A stretch of 56,604 bases of DNA from Phycisphaerae bacterium (GTDB lineage Bacteria; Planctomycetota; Phycisphaerae; Phycisphaerales; UBA1924), in the NCBI GenBank assembly GCA_030429485.1, contig JAUIFD010000003.1:1-56604 (forward strand), read 5' to 3'. The translations under genes were made by a program, and so were the position numbers. Below the pieces are notes generated by a model, which saw only the letters and a program-made list of their open reading frames with translations, had not been told where the DNA came from and did no database searches. Below are positions 46,113 through 54,656 of this stretch, in pieces. The first letter of the stretch is position 1. The number at the start of each line of letters is the position of its first letter.

Positions 46113-49100
46113 CGCCCTTGCCTTCGGCCGGCGGCGCGTCTTCCACGGCCTCATCCGCATCGTCTTCTTCTGCAGACGTCGCGTCGCGTCCGCGCGTCCC
46201 CTTCCTGGCGGCCTGAGCATCAGCGTCTTCGGCCGGGTCGCTCAACTCCGCTTCTGCCTCACCTTCGACCGGCGGGTGTTGCCCATCCTCAGTCTCGTTG
46301 GGTGAGGGCTCGACGGTGCCGCCCTCGACTTGCGCGCCTTCCGAGGCAACCTGCGGTGCTTCAGCTGAGATGTGGACCAGCCCGTCAGCAGCGCCGCTAC
46401 CACCCGCTGGGGCGAGCTCGGGGCCCAACATTGCCCTGCGCCAGAGCAGATAGACCGCGGGGATGAGCAGCAGCGTCAGCACGGTCGAGGAGAGCAGGCC
46501 GCCAACCATCGGCGCAGCGATCCGCTTCATCACGCGCGTGCCGGTCTCGGTCCCGAACATCACGGGCAGCAAACCAATGACGGTCGTCGCGACGGTCATG
46601 ACCTTGGGTCTCACCCGGTCGACAGCGCCCTCGATCACGATCTCGACGAGGTCGGACAACGAGCGAAGGCGGCCCTCTGCGCGCCAGCGATCGAACGTCT
46701 CGTCGAGGTAGACGAGCATCACCACCCCTGTTTCGGCGGCGAGCCCCGCGAGCGCGATGAAGCCGACCCCGACGGCGACCGAGAGGTTGTAGCCGCTGAA
46801 GTACAAGAGCCATACGCCACCGACGAGCGCGAAGGGCAGCGTCCCCATGACGATCAACGTCTCGGCGAGGTTGCGGAAGTGCAGGAACAAGAGCAGCAGG
46901 ATGATGACGAGCGTGAGCGGCACAACAAGGGCGAGCCGCTTGTTCGCTCGCTCCATGTACTCGAACTGCCCGGACCAGAGGATAGACACGCCTTCAGGCA
47001 GCGACACCTCCGCGTCGACAACCTTCTGCGCAGCCTTGACGAACCCGCCAACATCCGAGGTCTTGAGGTCGACGAAGATCCATGCGGTCTGCCGAGCGTT
47101 CTCGCTCTTGATCGCCGGCGGGCCCTTCACGGTCTTGATGTCCGCGATGGCGCCGAGCGGGATGGTGTGTCCCAGCGGGGTGGTGACGGCGACGCGCCGG
47201 AGCGCTTCGATGTCGTTGCGAAGCTCACGCGGGTACCGCACGTTGATGGGGTAGCGCTCCAGTCCCTCCACGGTCCACGAGACGTTCATGCCACCCATCG
47301 CGGTCTTGATGACGTCCTGTACGTCGCCGACGGTGAGTCCAAAGCGCCCCGCGGCATCTCGGCGAATGTCGATGTCGACGAAGTTCCCGCCGGTGACGCG
47401 CTCCGAGTAGACGCTCAGCACGTCACCCATGCCTCGGACCACGGCCTCGATCCGTTGCCCAACCTGGTTGAGCTCTTCGAGGTCGGACCCCATGAGCTTG
47501 ATGCCGACCGGCGTCTTGATGCCGGTCGCGAGCATGTCGATGCGCGTCTTGATGGGCATCGTCCAGGCGTTGGTCAGGCCCGGGAACCTCACGCGCTCAT
47601 CGAGCTCGCGGATGATGTCCTCGATCGTCTTCCCCTCGGGCCACGTCTCCTCCGGCGCGAGGATGATCGTGCTCTCCATCATCGACAGAGGGGCCGGATC
47701 GGTCGCTGTCTCGGCCCGCCCCACCTTGCCGAGCACGTGCTCGACCTGTGGATGGCCGGCGATGAGCTTGTCGGTCTGTTGCAGAAGCTCCTTGGCCTTG
47801 GTGATGGAGATGCCCGGCGGCGTCGTCGGCATGTAGAGGAGATCGCCCTCGTTGAGCGGCGGCATGAACTCGCTGCCGAGCTTTGTGTACGGCCAAAGTG
47901 ATCCCGCCGCGATGAGCAGCGCTCCGAACAGGACGAGGACCGGGTGCCGAAGCGCTCGGCTGAGCAGCGGCCGGTACAGGGCGATGAGCACGCGGCTGAT
48001 CGGGTTGTCCTTCTCGGTTCGCACTTTGCCCCGGACGAAGAAGAACATGAGCACAGGGACGATCGTCACCGCGAGGAGCGACGACGCGGCCATCGCGAAA
48101 GTCTTGGTGTACGCCAGGGGCGTGAAGAGCCGTCCCTCCTGTTGTTCGAGAGTGAAGACTGGAAGGAAGCTCACCGTGATGATGAGCAGCGAGAAGAAGA
48201 GCGCCGGCCCAACCTCCTTGGCCGCCCTGAGGACGACCTCCTCGTGGGAGAGCCCGACGTCACGCTCCTTGTGCTTGTGGAGGTTTTCAACCATCACCAC
48301 GCTGGCATCGACCATGACGCCGATGGCGATGGCGATACCGCCGAGACTCATGATGTTGGCGTTGAGCCCCATCAACTTCATCACGATGAACGAGATCAGG
48401 ATGCCGACGGGGATGGTGAAGATCGCGACGAGGGCCGACCGGAAGTGCAGCAGGAAGATGATGCAGATGAGCGCGACCACGAGCATCTCTTCAAGGAGCT
48501 TGTTTCGGAGCGTGTCGATGGCACGCTCAATGAGCAGCGAGCGATCGTAGGAGGTGTGGACCTCGACGCCCGCCGGCAACCCGGCGTTCAACTCGGCCAG
48601 GCGTTCCTTGACCCCATCGATCACCTCGAGCGCGTTTTCTCCGAAACGCATGATGACGACCCCCGTGACGACCTCTCCTTCGCCGTTCATCTCCGCGACC
48701 CCGCGCCGGATCTCAGGGCCGCGTTGAACGCGCGCTACCTGGCTGAGCAAGACCGGTGTGTGGGTCGATGCGTCCAGGCCGACAGGAATGCTCATCAGGT
48801 CATCGAGCGATCGGATGTAGCCTTTGCCGCGGATCATGAACTCGGTCTCGCCCATCTCGATAAGGCGACCACCGACGTCGGTGTTGCTTCGCTTGATAGC
48901 TGCCTTCACCTTGGCGAGAGGAACGCCGTAGGCACGCAGCTTCTCGGGGTCGACCTCTACCTGGTATTGGCGAACGTAGCCCCCAACGGTCGCGACTTCC
49001 GAAACGCCGGGGAGGGCCATCAGCTCGTAGCGGAGGTACCAGTCCTGCTTGCTCCGCAGCGTGCTCAGATCGATGCCTGAGAAGTTCGCCGCCGCCAGGA

Positions 49101-49833
49101 CCTCCTCCCATGACAGCCCTGCTTCGCCGTCGCGGTCGAAGGCTTGTTTGATGTACCGGACAGAGTCCTCGAGAAACCGTCGAGCGTGTTGTGCGTGCTC
49201 GCCGTCGGTAGGGGGCTCAGCGTCGCCTCGAAAGAGGGATGTCAGCCAGGCGTCGCTCGAGGGGCCGTCCCCTTCCGGGAGCTCGTCTCGGGTGATTTCA
49301 CCGTTGCCGTCAGCGTCGTAAAGGTTGCGAAGGTGCTCGGCCCGTGGAAGGAAATCGCTCAGCGTGTACATGTACACCCAGCCGACACCGGTAGCGTCAG
49401 GGCCCAGCTGGGGTGTCACACCTTCAGGGAGACGGCTGCGCGCGAAGTTCAGGTATTCGAGCACCCTGGACCGCGCCCAATACAGGTCGGTGCCGTCCTC
49501 GAAGATCACGTAGACCATCGAGAAGCCGAAGAAGGAGTAGCCGCGCACCGTCTTGGCGTAGGGGACGCTCAGCATGGCGGTCGTGAGCGGATAGGTGACC
49601 TGGTCCTCGACGACCTGCGGTGCCTGGCCCGGGTACTCTGTGTAGACGATGACCTGGACGTCGCTGAGGTCGGGGATGGCGTCGATGGGCGTAGTCAGGA
49701 GTGCCCAGACGCCACCGGCGACGACGACCGCGGTGAGGATGAGCACAAGGCCTCGGTTCCTCACCGACCCATCGATGACCCGGTCGAGAAGGGAGGGTGG
49801 GCGTTCGGCGTCTTTGAGGTCAGAACTGGACAT
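46105..49833 (-). CDS. cusA: CusA-type Cu(I)/Ag(I) RND pump with inserted EF-hand pair and acidic tail
   Basis: 1242 aa, about 200 longer than CusA. TM4 reads AIAIGVMVDASVVMVEN, the CusA (HME4) signature. Methionines M668, M718 and M767 keep exactly the 50/49 spacing of the E. coli CusA copper triad (M573, M623, M672). Between YMYTLSD (about 157) and LRSKQDWYLRYELMALPG (about 259) lies a roughly 95-residue insert instead of the usual dozen residues. It has a canonical EF-hand loop DADGNGEITRDE (173-184) and a second, imperfect one DRDGEAGLSWEE (233-244). The last about 110 residues are an acidic Glu/Asp/Ala/Pro tail. It exports Cu(I) across the envelope with the flanking adaptor and TolC. Confidence 0.9.
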   Translation of the reverse strand: MSSSDLKDAERPPSLLDRVIDGSVRNRGLVLILTAVVVAGGVWALLTTPIDAIPDLSDVQVIVYTEYPGQAPQVVEDQVTYPLTTAMLSVPYAKTVRGYSFFGFSMVYVIFEDGTDLYWARSRVLEYLNFARSRLPEGVTPQLGPDATGVGWVYMYTLSDFLPRAEHLRNLYDADGNGEITRDELPEGDGPSSDAWLTSLFRGDAEPPTDGEHAQHARRFLEDSVRYIKQAFDRDGEAGLSWEEVLAAANFSGIDLSTLRSKQDWYLRYELMALPGVSEVATVGGYVRQYQVEVDPEKLRAYGVPLAKVKAAIKRSNTDVGGRLIEMGETEFMIRGKGYIRSLDDLMSIPVGLDASTHTPVLLSQVARVQRGPEIRRGVAEMNGEGEVVTGVVIMRFGENALEVIDGVKERLAELNAGLPAGVEVHTSYDRSLLIERAIDTLRNKLLEEMLVVALICIIFLLHFRSALVAIFTIPVGILISFIVMKLMGLNANIMSLGGIAIAIGVMVDASVVMVENLHKHKERDVGLSHEEVVLRAAKEVGPALFFSLLIITVSFLPVFTLEQQEGRLFTPLAYTKTFAMAASSLLAVTIVPVLMFFFVRGKVRTEKDNPISRVLIALYRPLLSRALRHPVLVLFGALLIAAGSLWPYTKLGSEFMPPLNEGDLLYMPTTPPGISITKAKELLQQTDKLIAGHPQVEHVLGKVGRAETATDPAPLSMMESTIILAPEETWPEGKTIEDIIRELDERVRFPGLTNAWTMPIKTRIDMLATGIKTPVGIKLMGSDLEELNQVGQRIEAVVRGMGDVLSVYSERVTGGNFVDIDIRRDAAGRFGLTVGDVQDVIKTAMGGMNVSWTVEGLERYPINVRYPRELRNDIEALRRVAVTTPLGHTIPLGAIADIKTVKGPPAIKSENARQTAWIFVDLKTSDVGGFVKAAQKVVDAEVSLPEGVSILWSGQFEYMERANKRLALVVPLTLVIILLLLFLHFRNLAETLIVMGTLPFALVGGVWLLYFSGYNLSVAVGVGFIALAGLAAETGVVMLVYLDETFDRWRAEGRLRSLSDLVEIVIEGAVDRVRPKVMTVATTVIGLLPVMFGTETGTRVMKRIAAPMVGGLLSSTVLTLLLIPAVYLLWRRAMLGPELAPAGGSGAADGLVHISAEAPQVASEGAQVEGGTVEPSPNETEDGQHPPVEGEAEAELSDPAEDADAQAARKGTRGRDATSAEEDDADEAVEDAPPAEGKGDG

Positions 49834-49836
49834 GGC

Positions 49837-51792
49837 TCACCGCCTCTTCTCGACGAGGTCCATGCCGCAGATCGGGCAGCTGCCGGGCCCGCTCTGCACG
49901 ATCTGGGGGTGCATCCCGCACGTCCAATAGGTGTCGGCCTCTGAGCTCCCTTCGTCCGACGTGGCTTGCGCAAACCCCGGGCTCTTCGCTTCGAGGCGGG
50001 CATCGAGGAGCTTCTGAACCGCCTCCTGCAGTTGGCTCTCGCTGTCGAGCAGGAACTGCCCGGAAACCACAACGCGCTCGCCCTCGCGGACGCCGCTTTG
50101 AACTTCGGTCAGATGTCGATCGGCGACGAGCCCGGTGACGAGCTCGCGCTTTTCATACCTGCCACCACCGAGGGCAACGAAGACCAGCTGCCGCTCGCCG
50201 GAGTGGAGGATGGCCTCCGTCGGAATAGCCAGGGCTCCGTTGCGACGCCGCGCCTCAATGCGCACCGTTGCAAACATGCCCGGCTTCAAGGCAAGGCCGG
50301 GATTGTCGAACTCCAGCCGAACGGAGAGGGTGCGGCTCTTCTCATTGAGGGTCGGGTAGATGTAAGCGACCTTGCCGGAGTAGGTCTTGCCCTGTTGGTA
50401 GGTGAGCTCCATCGTCGCGGGCGCCCCGAGCTCGACCCAGGGGGCGTCGAACTCATAGACCTCAGCGTTGATCCAGATCTTCTGTAGGTTGCCGATACGG
50501 AAGATGTCCATGCCGGCCATGACTCGAGCGCCCTGCACCACGTTCTTGTGCAGCACATAGCCCTCACGAGGTGCCCGCACGCGAATGGTGCGCAGCGTCT
50601 GCTTTGTGGCGTCGACGCGGTCGATGTCCGACGGCGACATCCCGAAGAACTCGAGCCGGCGTCGCGCGCTCTTGGCCAGCGGGCTGCCGGTGCCACCCGT
50701 CCGCAGGGCGAGGAGGTACTCCTCCTGGGCGCTGACCAGCTCGGGCGAGTAGACCTCGGCCAGCCATTGCCCCGGCTTCACCTTCACGCCCGTCTCGTCG
50801 ACGTAGAGCTGTTCGATCCATCCCGAGAAGCGGAGGTTCACCACGGCGATCTCGTCTTCGGCCACGTCGACGGTGCCGAGCGCACGAATGTGGCGGAAGA
50901 GCGGCTCGCGGGTGGCCTTGGCGATGCGGACACCCATGTTCTGGACGACGACCGGGTCGATCTTCACCACGGGACCATTGGCACCGTCGTCTTCGTACAC
51001 AGGCACGAGGTCCATCCCCATCGGCGACTTGCCGGGTTTGTCGGAGATGAACGTGGGGTCCATCGGCGCGACCCAGTGCTTCACCGTGCGCGTCTTCTTC
51101 GCAGGGGCGTTCGAGGCCGCGCCCGTGTCCTTCTCTTCGAGGTCCATGCCGCAGATCGGGCAGCGGCCCGGCTCGTCGGTCACAACCTGGGGGTGCATCG
51201 GACAGACGTACGTGTCGTGATCGTGCGCGTGGCCTTCATGCTCCTGCAGCTGGTCGCGCGGAACGAGGTGCATGCCGCAGACGGGACAGCGCAGCTCCTC
51301 GTCTTGGCCCGCCTTCGTCTTGGCGATGTGCGTGTGCATGGGACAGGTGTAGTCGCCAGCGCCGACTCTTTTCGCGACCCGCGGCTTGGTCGATGTACCC
51401 GTGGACGTCGATGGTGCTGTCGAGGCCTTTGTCTGGCCGGACTTTGCCTTCGATTTGGGTGCAGGCACCGCCTTCGCGTTGGGTTGGGACGCAGGAGCCG
51501 GCGCTCGGCCGCTGAGCATGGGCGGGGCCTTCTTCCCGGTCTTCTCCTCCCAGGACTTGAGCTTCTTCATCGCCTCCCCAGCCGGGCGTTGCTTCAAGAA
51601 CATCTTGCAGAGGGGGCAGCGGCCTTCGCCGTCGCTTATGATCTGGGGGTGCATCGGGCATTGGTAGAGCACGTCGCCATGCTCGTGCTCCTGAGCGTGC
51701 GACGGGCTCGGGGCCCAGGTCAGCGTGATGGCAGAAACGCCCACGAGCAGGGCCGCGGCGAGCGCGACGGAGAGTCGGGTCCGGATCTTCAT
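49837..51792 (-). CDS. cusB: CusB-type adaptor with five CPMHP-like metal-binding motifs
   Basis: 651 aa against roughly 400 for E. coli CusB. A signal peptide (residues 1-33) is followed by repeated heavy-metal-binding motifs. These are CPMHPQI...CPLCKM (45-64), CPMHTHI...CPVCGM (150-174), CPMHPQV...CPICGM (197-216), a degenerate APMDPTF...SPMGM (242-260), and a C-terminal CGMHPQI...CPICGMDL (last 28 residues). Lys/Ala/Ser-rich linkers separate the first two. Adaptor core: VVQNMGVRIAKATREPLFRHIRALGTV, FSGWIEQLYVDETGVKVKPGQ, hairpin SPELVSAQEEYLLAL, VRAPREGYVLHKNVVQGARV and the beta-barrel. It would collect periplasmic Cu(I) and hand it to CusA. The gap to cusA is 3 bp. Confidence 0.92.
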   Translation of the reverse strand: MKIRTRLSVALAAALLVGVSAITLTWAPSPSHAQEHEHGDVLYQCPMHPQIISDGEGRCPLCKMFLKQRPAGEAMKKLKSWEEKTGKKAPPMLSGRAPAPASQPNAKAVPAPKSKAKSGQTKASTAPSTSTGTSTKPRVAKRVGAGDYTCPMHTHIAKTKAGQDEELRCPVCGMHLVPRDQLQEHEGHAHDHDTYVCPMHPQVVTDEPGRCPICGMDLEEKDTGAASNAPAKKTRTVKHWVAPMDPTFISDKPGKSPMGMDLVPVYEDDGANGPVVKIDPVVVQNMGVRIAKATREPLFRHIRALGTVDVAEDEIAVVNLRFSGWIEQLYVDETGVKVKPGQWLAEVYSPELVSAQEEYLLALRTGGTGSPLAKSARRRLEFFGMSPSDIDRVDATKQTLRTIRVRAPREGYVLHKNVVQGARVMAGMDIFRIGNLQKIWINAEVYEFDAPWVELGAPATMELTYQQGKTYSGKVAYIYPTLNEKSRTLSVRLEFDNPGLALKPGMFATVRIEARRRNGALAIPTEAILHSGERQLVFVALGGGRYEKRELVTGLVADRHLTEVQSGVREGERVVVSGQFLLDSESQLQEAVQKLLDARLEAKSPGFAQATSDEGSSEADTYWTCGMHPQIVQSGPGSCPICGMDLVEKRR

Positions 51793-53090
51793 GGCTGCGT
51801 GTCCTTCTCGCCGGATGGGGCGAAGCGTCCGGTGAGCATGTCGATGGCGATGGCGGCCGTGGCAGCCTCAGCTCGCGCGTTCAGCTCGGCGCGTTCGTAC
51901 TCGAGGACGGTGAGCTCCGCAGAAAAGAGCTCGGCGAACCCAGCGCGGTCGACCTGGTACGACCCGAACGCAGCCTCGAGGGTCTTCTGCGCGCCGGGGA
52001 TCAGCTTCGCGCCGTAGACCTCGCTCTTTTCGATCGCGCGCTGGTACCTGACGACCGCAGCGTCGAGCTCGCCGCGCAGGTTCAGCTCCACGCCCTGGCG
52101 GCGGGCGTCCTCGGAGCGCGCGCGCGCCTCGTGCGCCTGCGCCTTCTCTTCCCACTTCCAAAGCGCAGATGCCCACGGGATCGGCACCGAGACGCCAGCG
52201 GTCAGGAAGTTGTTGCCGGGATCGGCTCCGGCGGGCAGCCGAACCCGGTAACCCGCCCAGGCCGTGACGTCGGGCCACTTCTCCGAGCGCATCGCTGAGG
52301 CCTGAGCGCGTTCGGCCGTGGCCGAACCTCGAAGGGCGGCCAGCACCGGACGGTTCTGCCGGGCCACCTCGACGAGCCGGACAACGTCGAGTTCTGCCGC
52401 GTCGGGGATCGGTATCTCTGAACCGAGCTGGAGCGGCGCACCGGGTTCGCGCTGCGCTGCAGCATTAAGCGCCGCGGCGATGGCGTCGCGTCGTCGATCG
52501 AGCTCGACGAGGTCGTCGGCGAGCTTGTCGCGCAAGACCTCGAGCCGGATGAGGTCGTGCTGCTCGACGCGGCCGAGCTCGTACTTGACGCGTACTGCAT
52601 CGAGTAGCTGCTCTGCCGCTTCCAGGTGACGCTCGGTGACGCCGCGGAGGGCACGAGAGAGTCGCCATTGCACGACGAGCATGTGAACGCGGCCGGCGAT
52701 CTGATTGGCGGCCTCGTCCTTCATGGGGACGGCCGCGTCCCGCACTGCTTCTGCGGCACCTGCGCGCGCCCAGAACTTGTACGGAAAGGGAACGGTCTGG
52801 CTGACCTTGAGCTGGATGCCGCTCATCGGGTGGTTCCCGGGCCACGGCGCGAGCACCGGCATGTTGCTGTACTCTGTCGCGACCATCGCATCCGGCCAGA
52901 CCCAGGCCTGGGGAATGGCATGCCCGAGGGCTTCGATGCGCTGGTTCGCGGCCTCAACATCCGGGTGACCAGCGATGGCGCCCTCGATCAGCGCATTGAC
53001 GTCTGTCGGCGAGACCTCTGGGCCAGCCTCCGGAGGCGGGACAGAGGGCGGCGCGGCAGCAAGCGCGAGCAAGAGTAGGATGGGCTCCAC
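51789..53090 (-). CDS. cusC: CusC-type TolC-family outer membrane factor
   Basis: 433 aa from GTG 53090, with GGAGG 9 bp upstream; the open frame to 53141 crosses the sigma-54 promoter. The short signal (MEPILLLLALAAAPPSVPPP) is followed by VNALIEGAIAGHPDVEAANQRIEALGHAIPQAWVWPD and long barrel helices of the OEP family. It is the first gene of a ten-gene run and overlaps cusB (ATGA). It forms the outer-membrane duct for the CusBA pump. Confidence 0.88.
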   Translation of the reverse strand: MEPILLLLALAAAPPSVPPPEAGPEVSPTDVNALIEGAIAGHPDVEAANQRIEALGHAIPQAWVWPDAMVATEYSNMPVLAPWPGNHPMSGIQLKVSQTVPFPYKFWARAGAAEAVRDAAVPMKDEAANQIAGRVHMLVVQWRLSRALRGVTERHLEAAEQLLDAVRVKYELGRVEQHDLIRLEVLRDKLADDLVELDRRRDAIAAALNAAAQREPGAPLQLGSEIPIPDAAELDVVRLVEVARQNRPVLAALRGSATAERAQASAMRSEKWPDVTAWAGYRVRLPAGADPGNNFLTAGVSVPIPWASALWKWEEKAQAHEARARSEDARRQGVELNLRGELDAAVVRYQRAIEKSEVYGAKLIPGAQKTLEAAFGSYQVDRAGFAELFSAELTVLEYERAELNARAEAATAAIAIDMLTGRFAPSGEKDTQP

Positions 53091-53119
53091 GTTGTTGGTC
53101 CTCCAGCACAACGAGGCCA

Positions 53120-53135
53120 AGCACCATCCGTGCCT
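53120..53135 (-). promoter_or_regulatory. Sigma-54 promoter P5 for the cusCBA operon (AGGCACG-N4-GTGCT)
   Basis: On the minus strand GG (53134-53133), ten bases, GC (53122-53121). The predicted transcription start is about 53109, 19 nt before GTG 53090. It would drive at least cusCBA and the kinase/regulator pair, giving autoregulation. Confidence 0.7.
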
Positions 53136-53198
53136 GAGCATAAGAGTCTGATTTCAAAGCCTTTGTGGTGGGGGCTGCGAATCCGTCTGTAGCGCACG

Positions 53199-53218
53199 CG
53201 ACAACGCCTGTTGGCTAT
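53199..53218 (-). promoter_or_regulatory. Upstream activator element U5
   Basis: Minus-strand ATAGCCAACAGGCGTTGTCG, 17/20 identical to U1 and in the same orientation to its promoter, 65 bp before the -24 GG. A weaker relative (11/20) lies one 21-bp period further upstream (53220-53239). The 18-bp near-palindrome at 53208-53225 overlaps it. Confidence 0.65.
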
Positions 53219-53236
53219 CCGACAGCGATTGCCCGC

Positions 53237-53362
53237 CTAGCCTCGAGCGAGGTCCCGGTCCTCCTCCATCCGGCCATCGCGCCAGCGCTCGTGGAACCAA
53301 GCGTTTCCCTCAAGCGCCGCCTTCTTCGCCTCCTCGATGACGGTGTGTCGAGCGCGACCCAC
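53237..53362 (-). CDS. Short ORF or C-terminal remnant, 41 aa
   Basis: GTG 53362 to TAG 53237. It reads MGRARHTVIEEAKKAALEG then NAWFHERWRDGRMEEDRDLARG, a helical composition with clean codon use. A different frame just upstream (DRSLDEDEIVWVALDT, 53409 onward) also looks coding. The two halves may therefore be one small gene split by a frameshift near 53350. No family is recognised. It is the last unit of the hypothetical minus-strand genes before the cus promoter region. Confidence 0.35.
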   Translation of the reverse strand: MGRARHTVIEEAKKAALEGNAWFHERWRDGRMEEDRDLARG

Positions 53363-53431
53363 ACGATCTCGTCCTCGTCCAGGGAACGATCGGCGGGCCG
53401 CCGCAGCAAGCACGCACTCTGTGAAGCGCGA

Positions 53432-54111
53432 TTAGAACAGCGTGTTCATGTTGATGCCTACGCGACCGTAGTCATCATGCTCTTCGAGTTGACGAAAAAC
53501 GGAGGCCAGCCGCTCGGGGAACAGGTCGGCGCACAGGCATGGCATGTAGCCGAGGTCCCATCCCCAGTCGTGGCTCTTGGGCATCATGCTGAGGATCACC
53601 CAGTTCCGTGCTTGGCCCAGCACGACGCCGTCCTTGCCAACGGCATCCGCCAGCATGTCGATACCACCGACGACGGGGGCTCTCACGTCCCACGGTCTCG
53701 CTCCCCGCTCCCTTGGCACTCTGTCTCGGCGCAGGTCGCGCTGGCCATCACCTCCAACGGCGACAACGGACCAAGCCTCAGCGCGAGGATGACCTTCGCC
53801 ACCACCAGCCACCACTCAATATGCTCGATCTTCTCGAGCGCGTTGTCGACATCGCGGTGGCGATCGACCTCATCCGCAGCGGTCCTGATGTCGGAGACGA
53901 CCAGGCCGAGGTGGTCGGTGAGGGCTTCGATCGCCTCCACGGCCCCGAACTTGTGGCGCTCGCCGGTCAGCTCGAAGAGGAGCCGCGAGGCGTCCTTCTC
54001 GCTCAGACGGCGCAGCGCAAAGCGCAACCGCTCGACGTCGGCTGACGGTCTCTCGGGGAGAGACGCAGCGGAATGCAAGAACCCCTCAAGCGTTGTCGAG
54101 GACCTCAGCAA
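53432..54111 (-). pseudogene. Hypothetical gene, apparently frameshifted
   Basis: Two minus-strand frames each look coding in part. From TTG 54111, MLRSSTTLEGFLHSAASLP...IEHIEWWLVVAKVILALRLGPLSP is convincing up to about 53740. The neighbouring frame is convincing from about 53680 to its stop at 53432 (VRAPVVGGIDMLADAVGKDGVVLGQ, then ARNWVILSMMPKSHDWGWDLGYM, FPERLASVFRQLEEHDDYGRVG). A single shift in 53680-53740 would join them into one protein of about 220 aa. The start overlaps the upstream stop by 7 bp. Function is unknown. Confidence 0.5.
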
Positions 54112-54638
54112 ATCCGAAACCCGCCGCAGCTGAGAAGATCCAGGAGGTCCGCCAGCGCCGCTCCGTGCTCCGGGTACGCACGGCGCAGGGCGGCGGCGAT
54201 GGCATCAGCGTCCTCGGCGGTCACGAACTGTCCGTCGTTGCTGAAGTAGTTCATGGGGTTCCACCCATGCTGGAGCTCGCCGGCGTCAACACTCCCGCTC
54301 ACGTCGACCTCGACCAGATGGCGCTCGGGCGAGCCTGGCGCCGGCGACGGCACGTCACCGGCGGCGTCGAGCAGGTCGTCGTCCTTGCCAGGCTCGTGCT
54401 CGTCCTCGAGGCCGGGGAGGTGTACGTCCGCGCTGCGGAAGCCCGCTGCCTCCGCAGCGGACGGCGTCGTCACGGCCACGATCGCTGTCTCGTGCGTGCC
54501 CCACGACTCCGGCGGGCCGTCGTACTCCGTCCCTGCGGGCCGCCAACCGTGACCGTGAGCGCTGATGAGAAGCGACGTCCACGTCGAGCGCGGGAGGACG
54601 ATACTGCGTCCGTCAGAGCCGGAAAGTGAGATACCCAT
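54105..54638 (-). CDS. Hypothetical soluble protein
   Basis: 177 aa from ATG 54638, with AAGGAG 7 bp upstream. No signal peptide or membrane segment. Acidic, with a Glu/Asp/Pro-rich centre (GLEDEHEPGKDDDLLDAAGDVPSPAPG). Its most conserved-looking parts are SLLISAHGHGWRPAGTEY and WNPMNYFSNDGQFVTAEDADAIAAALRRA near residues 130-155. A similar composition is seen in immunity-type or cytoplasmic hypothetical proteins, but I cannot place it. It sits in a tight run with its neighbours. Confidence 0.6.
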   Translation of the reverse strand: MGISLSGSDGRSIVLPRSTWTSLLISAHGHGWRPAGTEYDGPPESWGTHETAIVAVTTPSAAEAAGFRSADVHLPGLEDEHEPGKDDDLLDAAGDVPSPAPGSPERHLVEVDVSGSVDAGELQHGWNPMNYFSNDGQFVTAEDADAIAAALRRAYPEHGAALADLLDLLSCGGFRIC

Positions 54639-54656
54639 CGTCGGGCTCCTTGATCG

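Noticed and set aside
46372-47901. 509-codon plus-strand open frame antisense to cusA
   Set aside because: Composition is His/Asp/Arg-rich shadow text; the pump motifs are on the minus strand.
53165-54133. 322-codon plus-strand open frame at the right side
   Set aside because: Arg/Ser-rich shadow without a domain; minus-strand frames there have better coding character.
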